A stretch of 42,360 bases of DNA from a bacterium (GTDB taxonomy: Bacteria > Planctomycetota > Planctomycetia > Gemmatales > Gemmataceae), in contig JAFKFQ010000263.1 in assembly GCA_017308215.1 (NCBI GenBank), forward strand, positions 1-42,360, read 5' to 3'. This document shows, one piece after another, positions 1 through 9,218 of the stretch. The position numbers were made by a program, and so were the translations under genes. Each line of letters starts with the position of its first letter. Position 1 is the first letter of the stretch. The notes under the pieces are model-generated. The model was not told the DNA's origin, made no database searches, and saw only the letters and a list, made by a program, of their open reading frames with translations.

Positions 1-1472
1 GCTCGGCGACCGCTTCTTCGCCCCCGGCCGCACCGCCGCCGAGCGGGACGCCGACTACTACGGGGCCGACGGCCGTCACGGTCCACTCCAGGCCGCGTTC
101 GCCGACATCAAGCACCTCAGTACCGACATCCGCCGGCTGAACCAGGACAGCATGGAGCGCGCGAGCGCCGCGGCCCGCCGCACCGCCGCCGCCGCGCGGT
201 GGTGGGCGGCGCTCGGGCTCCTCGCCGCGCTCGCCGCCACCGGGTTCCTCGCGTGGCTCACCACCCGCGCCGTGCTGCGCCCGGTGGACGACCTCACCCG
301 CTCCGCCCGCGCCGTCGGCGACGGCCGGTTCGACCAGCTCGTCACGGCCGAGACGCGCGACGAAATCGGCGACCTTGTCGTCGCGTTCAACCGCATGACC
401 GCGCAGCTCCGCGACCTGCGCCAGTCGCAGGCGGCCCGGCTCCTGCGGGCGCAGCAGGCCAGCCAGGCGACCATCGACGCCTTCCCCGACCCGGTGCTCG
501 TCGTCGACCCCGCCGGGAGCGTCGAGATGGCGAACCCGGCCGCACGGCGCGTCCTCGGGGTGGTGCCGGCCACGGCGTGGGAGCCGCCCGACCGCCTCCG
601 CGACCCGCTCGCGGCGGCGCTCCGCGACCAGCGCCCCCGAGGGCTTCGACCTGGCCGTGCCGTACCGCACCGGCGGCGAGGAGCGGGTGTACGTGCCGCG
701 CGTGCTGCCGGTCCGCGACCCGTACGGGGGCACGCTCGGGGCGGCGGTGGTGCTGAACGACGTCACCCGGTTCCGGCTCCTCGACGAGTTCAAGAGCGAC
801 CTCGTCGCCACCGCCAGCCACGAACTCAAGACGCCGCTCGCCGGGCTGCGACTGGCCGTCCACCTGCTCCTCGAGGAGACCGTCGGCCCGCTCACCGACA
901 AGCAGACCGACCTCCTGATCGACGCCCGCGAGAACACCGAACGGCTGGTACGGATCGTCGACCACCTCCTCGCGCTGGCCCGGCTGGAGCGCGGGCGGGA
1001 GCCGCTGGCCGTCCGCCCCGAAGACCCCGCCGCGCTGCTGCGGGCGGCCGTGGAGCGGGTCGAGTCGGCGCTGGGCGGGCGGCGGGTGGCGGTCGAGGCC
1101 GACCCGGACACGCCGCCGGTCGCGGCCGACGCCGATCAGCTCGGCCACGCGCTCGACAACCTGCTCGTGAACGCCGCCGCGTACACCGATCCCGGCGGCG
1201 CCATCACGCTCGCGGCGCTCCCGGCCGGCGCCGGCCGCGTCGAGCTCGCCGTGCGCGACACCGGCGTCGGCATCCCGGCCGAGTTCCTGCCGCACGTGTT
1301 CGACAAGTTCTTCCGCGTACCGGGCCAGTCGCGCGGGAACGGCACCGGGCTCGGGCTGGCGATCGTGAAGGAGATCGTCACCGCCCACGGCGGCACGGTG
1401 GCGTGCGACAGCGAGCCCGGCCGCGGCACCACGTTCCGCCTGACCCTTCCCGCGGCGGGGACGACGCCATGA
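1..1472 (+). pseudogene. Sensor histidine kinase, 5' partial, with an internal +1 frameshift
   Basis: The gene enters from outside the window and is open from base 2. The first part encodes a membrane segment (WWAALGLLAALAATGFLAWL), a HAMP linker (RPVDDLTRSARAVGDGRF) and a PAS-like region (DAFPDPVLVVDPAGSVEMAN). At a run of five C at 634-638 the frame changes. The second part, from about 640, encodes HisKA with phospho-acceptor His in SHELKTPL, the N-box NLLVNAAAY, G1 DTGVGIP, the F-box FDKFF and G2 GTGLGLAIVKEIV. Deleting one C restores DQRPEGFDLAVPYRTGGEE across the join, so a single extra C explains the break. The stop overlaps the next start by 4 bp (ATGA), which suggests translational coupling with the KdpD-like gene and a Kdp potassium-sensing role (inference). 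Either the gene is truly broken or the extra C is an assembly error. As it stands, the upstream frame reads on through the next gene and would give a chimera lacking the kinase core. Confidence 0.8.
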
Positions 1473-2590
1473 CCGCCGCGAACCGTGCCGAACAGTTCCT
1501 CGCGCTCATCCGCCGGCAGCAGCGCGGGCGGCTGAAGGTGTACCTCGGGTTCGCGCCCGGGGTCGGGAAAACGTTCGAGATGCTCCAGGAGGCGCACCGC
1601 CTCGTCAAGCAGGGCGTGGACGTGGTCGTCGGCGTGGTCGAGGCGCACGGCCGCCCCGAGACGGCGGCGCTCGTCGAGGGGCTGGAGCAGGTGCCGAAGC
1701 GGCGGGTCGAGTACCGCGGCATCGTCCTCGAAGAGATGGACGTGGCGGCGGTGCTCGCGCGCCGGCCGACGGTGGTGCTCGTGGACGAGCTCGCCCACAC
1801 GAACGCCCCCGGCGGGAAGCACGCCAAGCGCTACGAGGACGTGGACGAGCTCCTGCGTGAGGGCGTGAACGTCCTCAGCACGCTCAACATCCAGCACCTC
1901 GAGAGCCTGTACGACACCGTCGAGCGGGTCACCGGCACGCGGCAGAAGGAGCGCGTGCCGGACGCGGTGCTGCAGCAGGCCGACCAGGTGGTGAACGTGG
2001 ACCTCCCGGCCGAAGACCTGCAGGACCGGCTGCGGCAGGGGAAGGTGTACCCCCCGGACCGCGCCGCGCGGGCGCTGGAGCACTACTTCACGAGCCCGAA
2101 CCTGGAGCAGTTGCGCGAGCTGGCGCTGGAGCACCTGGCCCACCTGCTCGACCGCCGCCGGCAGGAGCGGCAGGGGGGCGGGGAGCCGGGCGGGTCGGAG
2201 CGGGTGATGGTGTGCGTGTCGAGCCGGAGCCCGAACGCCCCACGGCTGCTGCGGGCCGGGGCGCGGCTGGCCGACCGGCTCGGGGCGCCGTGGTACGCGG
2301 TGTACGTGCAGACCCCGCGGGAGAGCGCCGAGAAGGTGGACGCCGCGACCCAGCGGCGCGTGGCCGACACCCTGGAGCAGGCCCGGCTGGCGAACGGCGT
2401 CCCGCTCCAGTTCCGCGGGGCGGACGTGGCGGCGGCGGTGGCCGGGTTCGCCCGCGAGTACGGCATCACCCACATCGTCGTCGGCCGGAGCCGGCGGCCT
2501 GGCTGGCGGGCGTGGCTCGGCCCGTCGCTCCTCGACCGCATCACCCGCGCCGTCCCGGAGGCGACCGTCGTCGTCGTCGGGGACGACTGA
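1469..2590 (+). CDS. kdpD: KdpD-type sensor domain plus universal stress protein domain, no kinase core
   Basis: A 373-residue cytoplasmic protein. Residues 1 to about 215 match the KdpD N-terminal sensor domain: Walker A in GFAPGVGKTFEML, Walker B in VVLVDELAHTNAPG, then the conserved STLNIQHLESL and QADQVVNVDLPAEDL stretches. Residues of about 235 to 373 form a UspA-like domain ending THIVVGRSRRPGWRAWLGPS. Canonical KdpD (near 890 residues) continues into four membrane helices and a histidine kinase. Here these are absent, and the kinase is the separate upstream gene overlapped by 4 bp. In the Kdp system the N-terminal domain senses ionic or nucleotide signals and tunes the kinase that controls the KdpFABC potassium pump. 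kdpABC would be expected upstream of the window (inference). The ATG at 1469 is chosen for the ATGA overlap and the conserved RGRLKVYLGFAPGVGKT start. Confidence 0.9.
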   Translation: MTAANRAEQFLALIRRQQRGRLKVYLGFAPGVGKTFEMLQEAHRLVKQGVDVVVGVVEAHGRPETAALVEGLEQVPKRRVEYRGIVLEEMDVAAVLARRPTVVLVDELAHTNAPGGKHAKRYEDVDELLREGVNVLSTLNIQHLESLYDTVERVTGTRQKERVPDAVLQQADQVVNVDLPAEDLQDRLRQGKVYPPDRAARALEHYFTSPNLEQLRELALEHLAHLLDRRRQERQGGGEPGGSERVMVCVSSRSPNAPRLLRAGARLADRLGAPWYAVYVQTPRESAEKVDAATQRRVADTLEQARLANGVPLQFRGADVAAAVAGFAREYGITHIVVGRSRRPGWRAWLGPSLLDRITRAVPEATVVVVGDD

Positions 2591-2643
2591 CCGGGCGAAC
2601 GGCTCCCGGTAATCGGTGGTTCGTCGGAACCCGGAGGCTCGCC

Positions 2644-2737
2644 GGAGCCCGGGGCGTGAGCGACGGGTTACGCGAACCCACCATCCGCATTCGACCGGGA
2701 CCGGGGCAGCCGACCCGTCGCTCACGCCCCGGACTCC
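2644..2737. repeat. 25-bp inverted repeat between converging genes, probable bidirectional terminator
   Basis: The arms at 2644-2668 and 2713-2737 are reverse complements with one mismatch in 25 and enclose 44 bp. The element lies between the stop of the KdpD-like gene and the end of the minus-strand PLP enzyme gene. It could stop transcription from both sides. There is no T-run, so it may instead be a dispersed palindrome. Confidence 0.6.
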
Positions 2738-2749
2738 GACGGAGCGGGA

Positions 2750-3850
2750 TCAGTCGTACCGCCCGCTGCACTCGATCGGCCAGACGGCCTCGACCCGGCC
2801 GCCGCGGACGGCCACGAGGGTGCGGTGCAGGTTCACCGTCGCGCAGCAGTGGGCCGGCCACACCTCCACCGCCTCCCCGGGCCGCGGGCCGGGCTCCGCC
2901 GCCTCGACGATGGTGTGCTCCTCGTTCGTCCGCACCACCCGGTCGCCCGGCCGGGCCTTGACCGCCGGCGTCCCGAAGTCGCGGGAGATGGCCTTCGTCC
3001 CGGCGTCGAGGACGTACGCGCCCGGCCGGCGGCTCACCACGCCCGCCCGCACCGACAGCGCGCACGCGAACTCCGGGCGGACCTGGTGGTAGGCCGCGTC
3101 CATCACCACGAACGACCCGGGCTGGATCTCGGTCACGCCCGGCACGGACGCGACGACGTCCCAGGTGCCCGTCCCGCCGCCGGTCACGATCTCGACCGGC
3201 AGCCCGGCGGCCTCGACGAGCCGCCGTGCCGCCACCAGCTGTTCACACCCGGCCAGGGACTTGGCGCGCCGCTCCGCCGCGTCCGGGAGCATCTGGAGGT
3301 GACCGTCGTACCCCTGCAATCCCCGGAACCGCAGGCCGGGGAGCGACGCGACAAGACGGGCCAGCTCGACGACCGCCGGGCCGGCGGGCACGCCGCACCG
3401 GTTCATCCCGATGTCCACCTCGACCAACACCCCGACCGTCGATCCCGCGCCGCGGGCCGCCCCGGCCAGCTCGCGGACGTTGTCCGGGTCGTCCGCGCAC
3501 ACGATCAGGTTGGCGCGCGCCGCGAGCCGGGCGGCGCGGCGGGTCTTGAGCGGGCCGACCGCCTGGTTCGCCAACAGGACGTCGGTGAGGCCGGCGTCGG
3601 CCAGCGCCTCGGCCTCGTTCAGCTTGGCGCAGGCGAACCCGTCCGCCCCGGCCGCGGCGACGTACCGGGCGAGGCCGGTACACTTCAGGCTCTTGAAGTG
3701 GACGCGGACGTCCACCCCGTACCGCCGCCCGCCGGCGAACATGACCCGGAGGTTCGCGTCCACGGCGTCCAGGTCCACGAGCAGGTGTGGCGTGTCGAGG
3801 CCGGCGACGGGCTCGCCGGGCGTGGGGCCGATCGGGTCGCGTGGGTGCAT
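2750..3850 (-). CDS. DSD1-family PLP enzyme (D-threonine aldolase / D-serine dehydratase-like)
   Basis: A 366-residue cytoplasmic enzyme of the fold-type III PLP group (alanine racemase-like N-terminal barrel). Seen: N-terminal [20 protein letters not shown], a lysine-containing [15 protein letters not shown] where the family carries its PLP lysine, a [10 protein letters not shown] barrel strand, the phosphate-binding [11 protein letters not shown], and a C-terminal domain with [12 protein letters not shown], which matches the metal-binding His/Cys motif of the D-threonine aldolase/D-serine dehydratase branch. Family members split or dehydrate D-3-hydroxyamino acids. The exact substrate cannot be read here. 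The ATG at 3850 fits the family N-terminus. The gene stands alone, with a repeat-filled 277-bp gap upstream. Confidence 0.85.
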   Translation of the reverse strand: MHPRDPIGPTPGEPVAGLDTPHLLVDLDAVDANLRVMFAGGRRYGVDVRVHFKSLKCTGLARYVAAAGADGFACAKLNEAEALADAGLTDVLLANQAVGPLKTRRAARLAARANLIVCADDPDNVRELAGAARGAGSTVGVLVEVDIGMNRCGVPAGPAVVELARLVASLPGLRFRGLQGYDGHLQMLPDAAERRAKSLAGCEQLVAARRLVEAAGLPVEIVTGGGTGTWDVVASVPGVTEIQPGSFVVMDAAYHQVRPEFACALSVRAGVVSRRPGAYVLDAGTKAISRDFGTPAVKARPGDRVVRTNEEHTIVEAAEPGPRPGEAVEVWPAHCCATVNLHRTLVAVRGGRVEAVWPIECSGRYD

Positions 3851-3986
3851 GTCGGCCTCGTGGCGCGGGGTGCCATCGTTCTACGCCGCGGGAGGGCCAA
3901 CCGCCTCGGTGGCCGACGTGCGAGTTCCTACCGATCGATGTCGGCCCGGGCGGCGTCGACGGTGCGACGGGGGGCGGCACCGCCGA

Positions 3987-4050
3987 CGCCGCCCGGGGTT
4001 GTCACCCCGGGCTATTCACGGCCGCCCCTTCGGGGCTCAAGACCAAGCCC
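3987..4050. repeat. Dispersed palindromic repeat, family B copy 1
   Basis: The core at 3991-4010 is a GC-rich palindrome (GCCCGGGGTTGTCACCCCGG), followed by a second small hairpin (GCCCCTTCGGGGC) at 4024-4036. A close relative of the core occurs at 37781-37807 and, inverted, at 37908-37930. It lies in the otherwise gene-free 3851-4127 interval, which also holds a family A copy and a run of nine G at 4090-4098. Confidence 0.6.
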
Positions 4051-4056
4051 CGAGCC

Positions 4057-4083
4057 ACCAGCCGGCTCACGCCGGCCGTTCGC
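4057..4083. repeat. Dispersed repeat, family A copy 1
   Basis: A 27-bp copy, in reverse orientation, of an element whose core is GGCCGGCGTGAGCCGGCTGG. Other copies are at 26209-26240, 26298-26329 (inverted), 38584-38610 and 42308-42340. All lie outside coding sequence. Confidence 0.7.
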
Positions 4084-4127
4084 CCCGGCGGGGGGGGGCG
4101 CCCCGACACCGACCGGGCGACGGGCCA

Positions 4128-4559
4128 CTACTCGACGCGGAGCTCGGCGACCGTGGGCCGGGGGCCGACCTCCACCGTCAGGCCGGACGTGAGCGGGTCC
4201 GCGGCCTTCGGCGGGAGGCGGACCCACTGGCCCCTCGGCGGCTTCGGCGCGGGCTCGATCCCCGCCGCCCGCCGCGCCTCCTCGGCCTTCGCCTTCACCG
4301 CCGGCGGGATCGGCGGCTCGAAGTACGGGTCGGGGCTGTACACCCCGACCCGCGCCGGCCCCACCGGCACGCCCGTCACCGCGAACGTGCCGTCGAGGCG
4401 GATGGGGCCGTAGTACGTCATCTGGTCCGCTCCGATCACGCTGACCGTCCCGTACACCACGGGGCGGCCGCGGTACGAGACGGTACCGGTCACGTCCGAG
4501 CGGGACGGCCCGCACCCGGCGACCGCCGCGAGCGCGGCCGCGACGAGCAGCTTCCTCAT
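4128..4559 (-). CDS. Small lipoprotein with carboxypeptidase regulatory-like domain
   Basis: A 143-residue putative lipoprotein. The N-terminus [16 protein letters not shown] is a short lipoprotein signal with lipobox VAGC. The mature part begins [21 protein letters not shown] and continues [25 protein letters not shown], the beta-sandwich pattern of carboxypeptidase regulatory-like/transthyretin-like domains common in planctomycete lipoproteins. It is followed by a proline-rich linker and a second strand-rich segment. A GGAGGG ribosome site lies 7 bases before the ATG. The gene starts 15 bp after the DUF1559 stop, so the two are probably cotranscribed; this pairing is frequent in planctomycetes. 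The function is unknown. Confidence 0.8.
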   Translation of the reverse strand: MRKLLVAAALAAVAGCGPSRSDVTGTVSYRGRPVVYGTVSVIGADQMTYYGPIRLDGTFAVTGVPVGPARVGVYSPDPYFEPPIPPAVKAKAEEARRAAGIEPAPKPPRGQWVRLPPKAADPLTSGLTVEVGPRPTVAELRVE

Positions 4560-4574
4560 GAGCGACCCTCCGCG

Positions 4575-5597
4575 CTACTCGGGTACGACCTCGCCGCCGT
4601 TCACCGTCACCATCGCCGGCAGGATCGTGGTCCCGGCGGCGTACGCGATCGACCGCACACTGCCGTCGCCGAGCAGCCAGTTGCCGCCGCCGGGGTGCGG
4701 GCTGTTGAACCGGTCCTGGCTGCACAGGTCCGCCGGCTTGAACGCCGCGTAGCGGCCGGGGAGCGAGCCGGGGCACGCGGTCGGCGTGACCGCCCCACCA
4801 GGGCCGACGCCGCCGAACGAGTTCTGGTTCGGGAACGCCAGCAGCGTGTGGTAGTCGGCCCCGGCCCACGTCGTGCCGCGCAGCGTGACGTGCCGCTCGC
4901 CGACCGCCACCGTGTTGCTCAGGCCGTCGACGACGGAGGTCGCCTGGAGCCGGGGGCGGACGCCCGGGTCCGGGCCGAACGGCGTTTTCACCGGGAACAT
5001 CCCGTTGTTGGCGTTCATCCCGATCGGGCCGGTCGCCGGGTCGGTGTTCTCGTCGCTCCCGGTCACGCCGACGTAACTCACGAGGGCCAGCGGCGCCGGC
5101 GGTGCCGCACCGCCGGTCGGGTCCGTCATCGTCGGGCAGACGTACATCGAGACGGTCACCGCGCCCAGCGACGAGTAGCCGGCGCCGATGTCGGCCGCGG
5201 TGGACTTGCCGACCACGAGCCGCTGCGTCGTCTCCTGCTCGAGGTACGGGAGGACGCGGACCATCCACCCGCCGATCGACTCGGCCGCGATCGGCCCCTG
5301 GTCCGCCGGCTGGTACGCGAGGAAGGCCGGCATCTGTGCCCCGCCGAGCGCCGGGCTGAGGCTGCCGGGGAAGGTCGCCCGGCCGCCGGGGAACCGGCCG
5401 TTGGCGTCGTGGTAGTTGTGCAGGGCGAGGCCAATCTGCTTCAGGTTGTTGCCGCACTTGGTCCGGGCGGCGGCCTCGCGGACCTTCTGCACGGCCGGCA
5501 GCAGCAGGCCGATCAGGATGGCGATGATGGCGATGACGACGAGCAGTTCGATCAGCGTGAACGCGGGCCGAAAGCCGGCCCGGACGGGCAAGCGCAT
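4575..5597 (-). CDS. DUF1559 pilin-like (type II pseudopilin N-terminus) protein
   Basis: A 340-residue protein with a prepilin-type N-terminus: a short basic leader, then [20 protein letters not shown], the cleavage and methylation motif plus hydrophobic helix of type IV pilins and pseudopilins. This is followed by the DUF1559 signature [27 protein letters not shown] in pieces, a beta-rich middle, and the family's C-terminal [22 protein letters not shown]. Such proteins are strongly expanded in planctomycetes and are presumed to be envelope or pseudopilus components; no biochemical role is established. The start at 5597 has a GGAGG site six bases upstream. It sits between an ECF sigma/peptidase-like gene (75 bp upstream) and a lipoprotein gene (15 bp downstream), all on the same strand. 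Confidence 0.92.
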   Translation of the reverse strand: MRLPVRAGFRPAFTLIELLVVIAIIAILIGLLLPAVQKVREAAARTKCGNNLKQIGLALHNYHDANGRFPGGRATFPGSLSPALGGAQMPAFLAYQPADQGPIAAESIGGWMVRVLPYLEQETTQRLVVGKSTAADIGAGYSSLGAVTVSMYVCPTMTDPTGGAAPPAPLALVSYVGVTGSDENTDPATGPIGMNANNGMFPVKTPFGPDPGVRPRLQATSVVDGLSNTVAVGERHVTLRGTTWAGADYHTLLAFPNQNSFGGVGPGGAVTPTACPGSLPGRYAAFKPADLCSQDRFNSPHPGGGNWLLGDGSVRSIAYAAGTTILPAMVTVNGGEVVPE

Positions 5598-5671
5598 GGC
5601 GGTCCTCCGCACCAACGGGGATGGATGACCCGCCGCGGCGGGCCGGAGAGAAGCCGCGACCCGCGGGCGGG

Positions 5672-7573
5672 TCAGCGGCGGAGCGAGCGGCGCCACTCGT
5701 CGCCGAGCTCGCGGAGAGTCTTGCCGGTCAGCGTCGCCCAGAGGTCGTCGGTGTACTTGCCGTCGCGGAGCGCGGCGTTCAGCCGGCGCACGAGTGCGGC
5801 GTCGTGGGCCGACACGAGGTATGCGAGGAACGCCGCCGTCTCGCGCGAGTCGCCGTCGTAGCGGGCGGTGTCGGGGTCGGGCGGGTCGGCCGCCCACGGC
5901 TCGAACTTGTGGAACCGGACGTAGTCGGCGACCCCGTGGACGAGCCAGCCCGGGGCGCCGCGCCCGGGGTACGCCTGGACGAGGAGCGAGGTCGCGTGGA
6001 CGACCGCGCCGACGTCGTGCGGGTTCGCGGCGAAGTACCCGGCCGACGCGATGACCCGTCCGCCGCCGGCCGCCACCGCAGCGTCGGCGTCGCGGCGGAC
6101 CACGAACGGGATGCGGGAGGGCGGCCGGAACCCGTCCGCGGCCAGCTCGTCGCAGATCATCGGGTACGCCCGCTCGCACACTCGGGCGGCGCGCGTGGCC
6201 CAGTCCTTCAGCTCGGGGGCGTCGGTCGCGTCCACCACGAACTCGACCGGGTGGCGGAACACGGCCGGCGGCGGGTCGGAGCGGATCTCGAACTCGCGGA
6301 CGAGCAGCGGGTGGCGCTGCGCCCCGGGGCGGACGCGCACGGCGAGCAGCTTCCGCCCGCCGGCGTCGCCGCGGGCCGTGCCGCGGGCGAAGGCGGCGAG
6401 TTTCTCGAACGCGATCCCGTCGGCCGAGACTTCGAGGTGGCCGGAGTCGAGCGTGTCGTGGTCGTTCGGGGTTCCGGTCCGCACCGCCACCGCCGTCACC
6501 GCCACCGGCTCGTCGAACCGGAGGGTGAAGTGGTCGTCCGCCACCGGGTTCCGGGCCGACGCGAAGAACGAGTTCGGCACGCCGTCGAAGGCGTACTGGC
6601 GGATGAACGGCCCGGAGGTCGGCAGCGTCGTCTCGACCACCACCGGCGTGCCGCGCACGGCCGGTGCCGCGGCGACCGGGCCGCCGACCGCCGCGGCCGT
6701 GGCGACCGGTGTCGGGGGCGGCGCCGCGCCAACGCCCGACCCGCCGCGGTTCACGCCGACCAGCCCGGCGACGACGAACACGCCGACCGCGGCCGCGAAC
6801 TTCAGCGACACCACCGGCAGGAGCGTGCGCGTGAGCAGCACCGCCCGGCCGGACGCGAGCCCGGCGGCGAGCGGCACGCGGGCGTGGAACTGGACCGCGG
6901 CGCGGGCGGTGGCGGCGGCGAGTTGCGCCGGCACCGCGGCGACCGCCGTCCCGGCGGCGAGGAGCGCGAGCAATCCGGCGGCCGACACCGCCAGCCCGCG
7001 GCGAGTCAGCCTGGCCTGGAGGAGTTCGCGGGCGTCGCGGAGGCGGCGCTTGACCGTGCTCGGCGAGCAGCCGAGGTGCTCGGCCGCCTCGTCGCCGCTC
7101 ATCCCCTCCATGCAGCAGAGGAGCAGCGGCCCGCGGTACTCGTCGGGGAGGCAGGCAACTTCCTCGTCGAGGATCGCCAGCAACTCGCGGCTCGACACGT
7201 CGGTAACCGCGTCGTCGGCGCCGGCCGGGGCGGTGCGGCGGGCTTCGCGTGCCTGCCGGCGGGTCGCGCCGCGGCGGACCTCGCGCGCCAGGCGGCGGGC
7301 GGCGGTGTGGAGCCAGGTGGCGATCGAGTCGTGCCAGGACACGGAGCCGGCCTTGCGCGCCAGCACCAGGAACGTCGCCTGGAAGGCGTCCTCCGCGTCC
7401 TCGCGGCGGTCGAGGACGCGCCGGCAGGTGCGCAGCACCATCGACCCGTGCCGCCGGAGCAACACGGCGAACGCGGCCTCGTCGTGCCCCGCGTCGAAGC
7501 GGCGGAGCAGTTCGCGGTCGGACAACTCGTCGTCCGCCGGCCGAGTAACCGGGTCGGGACGATGGGCGGGCAT
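5672..7573 (-). CDS. ECF sigma factor fused to membrane segments and a degenerate basic secretory protein domain
   Basis: A 633-residue fusion. Residues of about 20-95 are sigma-70 region 2 ([20 protein letters not shown]) and about 125-185 region 4 ([20 protein letters not shown]). Hydrophobic stretches near 190-215 ([17 protein letters not shown]) and 257-273 ([16 protein letters not shown]) look like membrane anchors. Residues of about 310-430 resemble a beta-sandwich, discoidin-like module ([20 protein letters not shown]). Residues of about 440-633 match plant-type basic secretory proteins ([16 protein letters not shown] and [14 protein letters not shown]). The family's zinc motif HExxH reads HATSL at 526-530: Glu and the second His are missing, so peptidase activity is unlikely. 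TAGGAG lies seven bases before the ATG. Long C-terminal extensions on ECF sigma factors are known in planctomycetes; this domain may sense an extracytoplasmic ligand (inference). The DUF1559 gene downstream is a candidate target. Confidence 0.88.
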   Translation of the reverse strand: MPAHRPDPVTRPADDELSDRELLRRFDAGHDEAAFAVLLRRHGSMVLRTCRRVLDRREDAEDAFQATFLVLARKAGSVSWHDSIATWLHTAARRLAREVRRGATRRQAREARRTAPAGADDAVTDVSSRELLAILDEEVACLPDEYRGPLLLCCMEGMSGDEAAEHLGCSPSTVKRRLRDARELLQARLTRRGLAVSAAGLLALLAAGTAVAAVPAQLAAATARAAVQFHARVPLAAGLASGRAVLLTRTLLPVVSLKFAAAVGVFVVAGLVGVNRGGSGVGAAPPPTPVATAAAVGGPVAAAPAVRGTPVVVETTLPTSGPFIRQYAFDGVPNSFFASARNPVADDHFTLRFDEPVAVTAVAVRTGTPNDHDTLDSGHLEVSADGIAFEKLAAFARGTARGDAGGRKLLAVRVRPGAQRHPLLVREFEIRSDPPPAVFRHPVEFVVDATDAPELKDWATRAARVCERAYPMICDELAADGFRPPSRIPFVVRRDADAAVAAGGGRVIASAGYFAANPHDVGAVVHATSLLVQAYPGRGAPGWLVHGVADYVRFHKFEPWAADPPDPDTARYDGDSRETAAFLAYLVSAHDAALVRRLNAALRDGKYTDDLWATLTGKTLRELGDEWRRSLRR

Positions 7574-7807
7574 TACGAACTCCTACCGCCGCACGCGGCG
7601 CCACCAATACAGGAATGGCCGCCTGTGGAAAACCGGGTCACAAATTCGCCAAGATTTCATCCGGCGCTGGCGGGGAGAGGCACGAAGTGGCGATCGGGAC
7701 GGCGGTTACGGCCGTTCCACGGCCGCGGCCCGAGACCGGGGTCGGTTCGCGTGGAGAGGACGGTTTATGACACCCCCGGTCGCCCGCACGCCGCAGGGGG
7801 CCGGGGG
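7574..7807. other. Intergenic region upstream of the ECF sigma gene
   Basis: 234 bp between the DUF1501 stop and the sigma factor start, both on the minus strand. It must hold the promoter for the sigma/DUF1559 group, but no convincing -35/-10 pair or strong hairpin is visible. Confidence 0.4.
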
Positions 7808-9214
7808 TCACGCCAGCGCCGCCTCGATCAACTCGCCGCCGTTGTCGGTCAGCCGTTCGTTGCGGCCGTTGTGGCGGAACGTCAGCCGGCGGTGGTTCAG
7901 GCCGAGCAGGTGCAGGATCGTCGCCTGGACGTCGTGGACGTGCGTCTTCCCATCGGCGGCGCGGAGGCCGATCGGGTCGGTCGAGCCGACGACGGCGCCG
8001 CCCCTCGCCCCGCCGCCGGCGAGCCACATGCTGAACCCGTGCGGGTTGTGGTCGCGGCCGTTCGTCCCCTCGGTCATCGGCGTGCGGCCGAACTCGCCGC
8101 CCCACACGACGAGCGTGTCCCGCAGCAGCCCGCGGCGCTTCAGGTCGGTGAGGAGCCCGGCGACCGGCTTGTCGCTGGCGAGCGCGAGGCGGCCGTGGTT
8201 CCCCTCCAGGTCGGAGTGCCCGTCCCACCCGTTCGTGTCGCCGCTGTACAGCTGCACGAACCGCACCCCGCGCTCGACCATGCGGCGCGCGAGCAAGCAG
8301 CGCGTGCCGAACTCCGCCGTCTCGGCGCGGTCGAGGCCGTAGAGGCGCTTCGTCTCGTCGGTCTCCTTCGACAGGTCGACCACCTCCGGCGCGTGCGCCT
8401 GCATGCGGAAGGCGAGCTCGTAGGCGGCGACGCGGGCGGCGAGCTCGGTGTCGAGCGGGCGGGCCGCGGCGTGGGCGCGGTTCGCCTCGCCCACGAAGTC
8501 GAGCGTGCGCCGCTGCTGCTCGGCACGGACGCCGTTCGGCGTGGCGAGGTGCGCCACCGGGCTCGGCCCGCCGCGCACGACCGTGCCCTGGTACGCAGCC
8601 GGCAGATAGCCGTTCCCCCACGCCGGGGCGCCGCCCTTCGGCCACCCGCCCGGGTCGGGCATGACGACGAACGCCGGCATGTTGCGGTTCTCGGTGCCGA
8701 GCCCGTAGGTCGCCCACGCCCCGAGGCTCGGCCGCCCCATGAGGATCGACCCGGTGTTCATCAGGTACACCGACTCCGGGTGCGTCACGCTGTCGCCGTA
8801 GCAGCCGCGGAGGAGGCAGATGTCGTCGACGCAGCTGCCGATGTGCGGGAACCAGTCGGACACCTCGGTGCCGCTCTGCCCGTGGCGCTGGAACGTGCGG
8901 CGCGACGCGAGGAGGCGGTTCCGGTCAACGCCGCGGCGCGTCTTGACCGGGCCGAACGACGCCGGCAACGGCCGGCCGTGGAGGCGGGTGAGTTCGGGCT
9001 TGGGGTCGAACGTGTCGACGTGGCTCGGCCCGCCGGACATGAACAGGAAGATGACGCGCTTGGCCGCCGCCTCGTGGTGCGGCGCCTTCGGCGCGAGCGG
9101 GTCGGGCGGGGTCTGCGCCCGCGCCTCCTCGTCGAGCAGGGCGGCGAGCGCGAGCGCGCCGAACCCGCACCCGGCGTTGCGGAGGAAGGCGCGGCGGTCG
9201 GGGAACGGGGTCAT
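7808..9214 (-). CDS. DUF1501 protein, sulfatase-like fold, Tat-type signal
   Basis: A 468-residue exported protein. The N-terminus MTPFPDRRAFLRNAGCGFGA carries a twin-arginine-like RRAFLR signal. The body is the DUF1501 family: KRVIFLFMSGGPSHVDTFDP, GCYGDSVTHPESVYLMNTGS, and near the C-terminus VWGGEFGRTPMTEG followed by GRDHNPHGFSMWLAGGG. The family is remotely related to the alkaline phosphatase/sulfatase superfamily and is hugely expanded in planctomycetes, almost always next to DUF1549/DUF1553 genes. The substrate is unknown; polysaccharide handling is often suggested (inference). It starts 4 bp after the DUF4261-like gene ends and is probably read in the same transcript as the DUF1553 gene further upstream. 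Confidence 0.93.
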   Translation of the reverse strand: MTPFPDRRAFLRNAGCGFGALALAALLDEEARAQTPPDPLAPKAPHHEAAAKRVIFLFMSGGPSHVDTFDPKPELTRLHGRPLPASFGPVKTRRGVDRNRLLASRRTFQRHGQSGTEVSDWFPHIGSCVDDICLLRGCYGDSVTHPESVYLMNTGSILMGRPSLGAWATYGLGTENRNMPAFVVMPDPGGWPKGGAPAWGNGYLPAAYQGTVVRGGPSPVAHLATPNGVRAEQQRRTLDFVGEANRAHAAARPLDTELAARVAAYELAFRMQAHAPEVVDLSKETDETKRLYGLDRAETAEFGTRCLLARRMVERGVRFVQLYSGDTNGWDGHSDLEGNHGRLALASDKPVAGLLTDLKRRGLLRDTLVVWGGEFGRTPMTEGTNGRDHNPHGFSMWLAGGGARGGAVVGSTDPIGLRAADGKTHVHDVQATILHLLGLNHRRLTFRHNGRNERLTDNGGELIEAALA

Positions 9215-9218
9215 GGCG

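Noticed and set aside
152..2590. A single 812-residue protein joining HAMP/PAS to KdpD
   Set aside because: The middle third (about residues 163-439) is out-of-frame kinase sequence with Arg/Pro-rich nonsense. The two real genes are the frameshifted kinase and the KdpD-like gene starting at 1469.
4575..7607. A 1010-codon frame covering DUF1559 and the sigma factor region
   Set aside because: Only the DUF1559 part (4575-5597) is real coding. The upstream extension lies out of frame over the ECF sigma gene.
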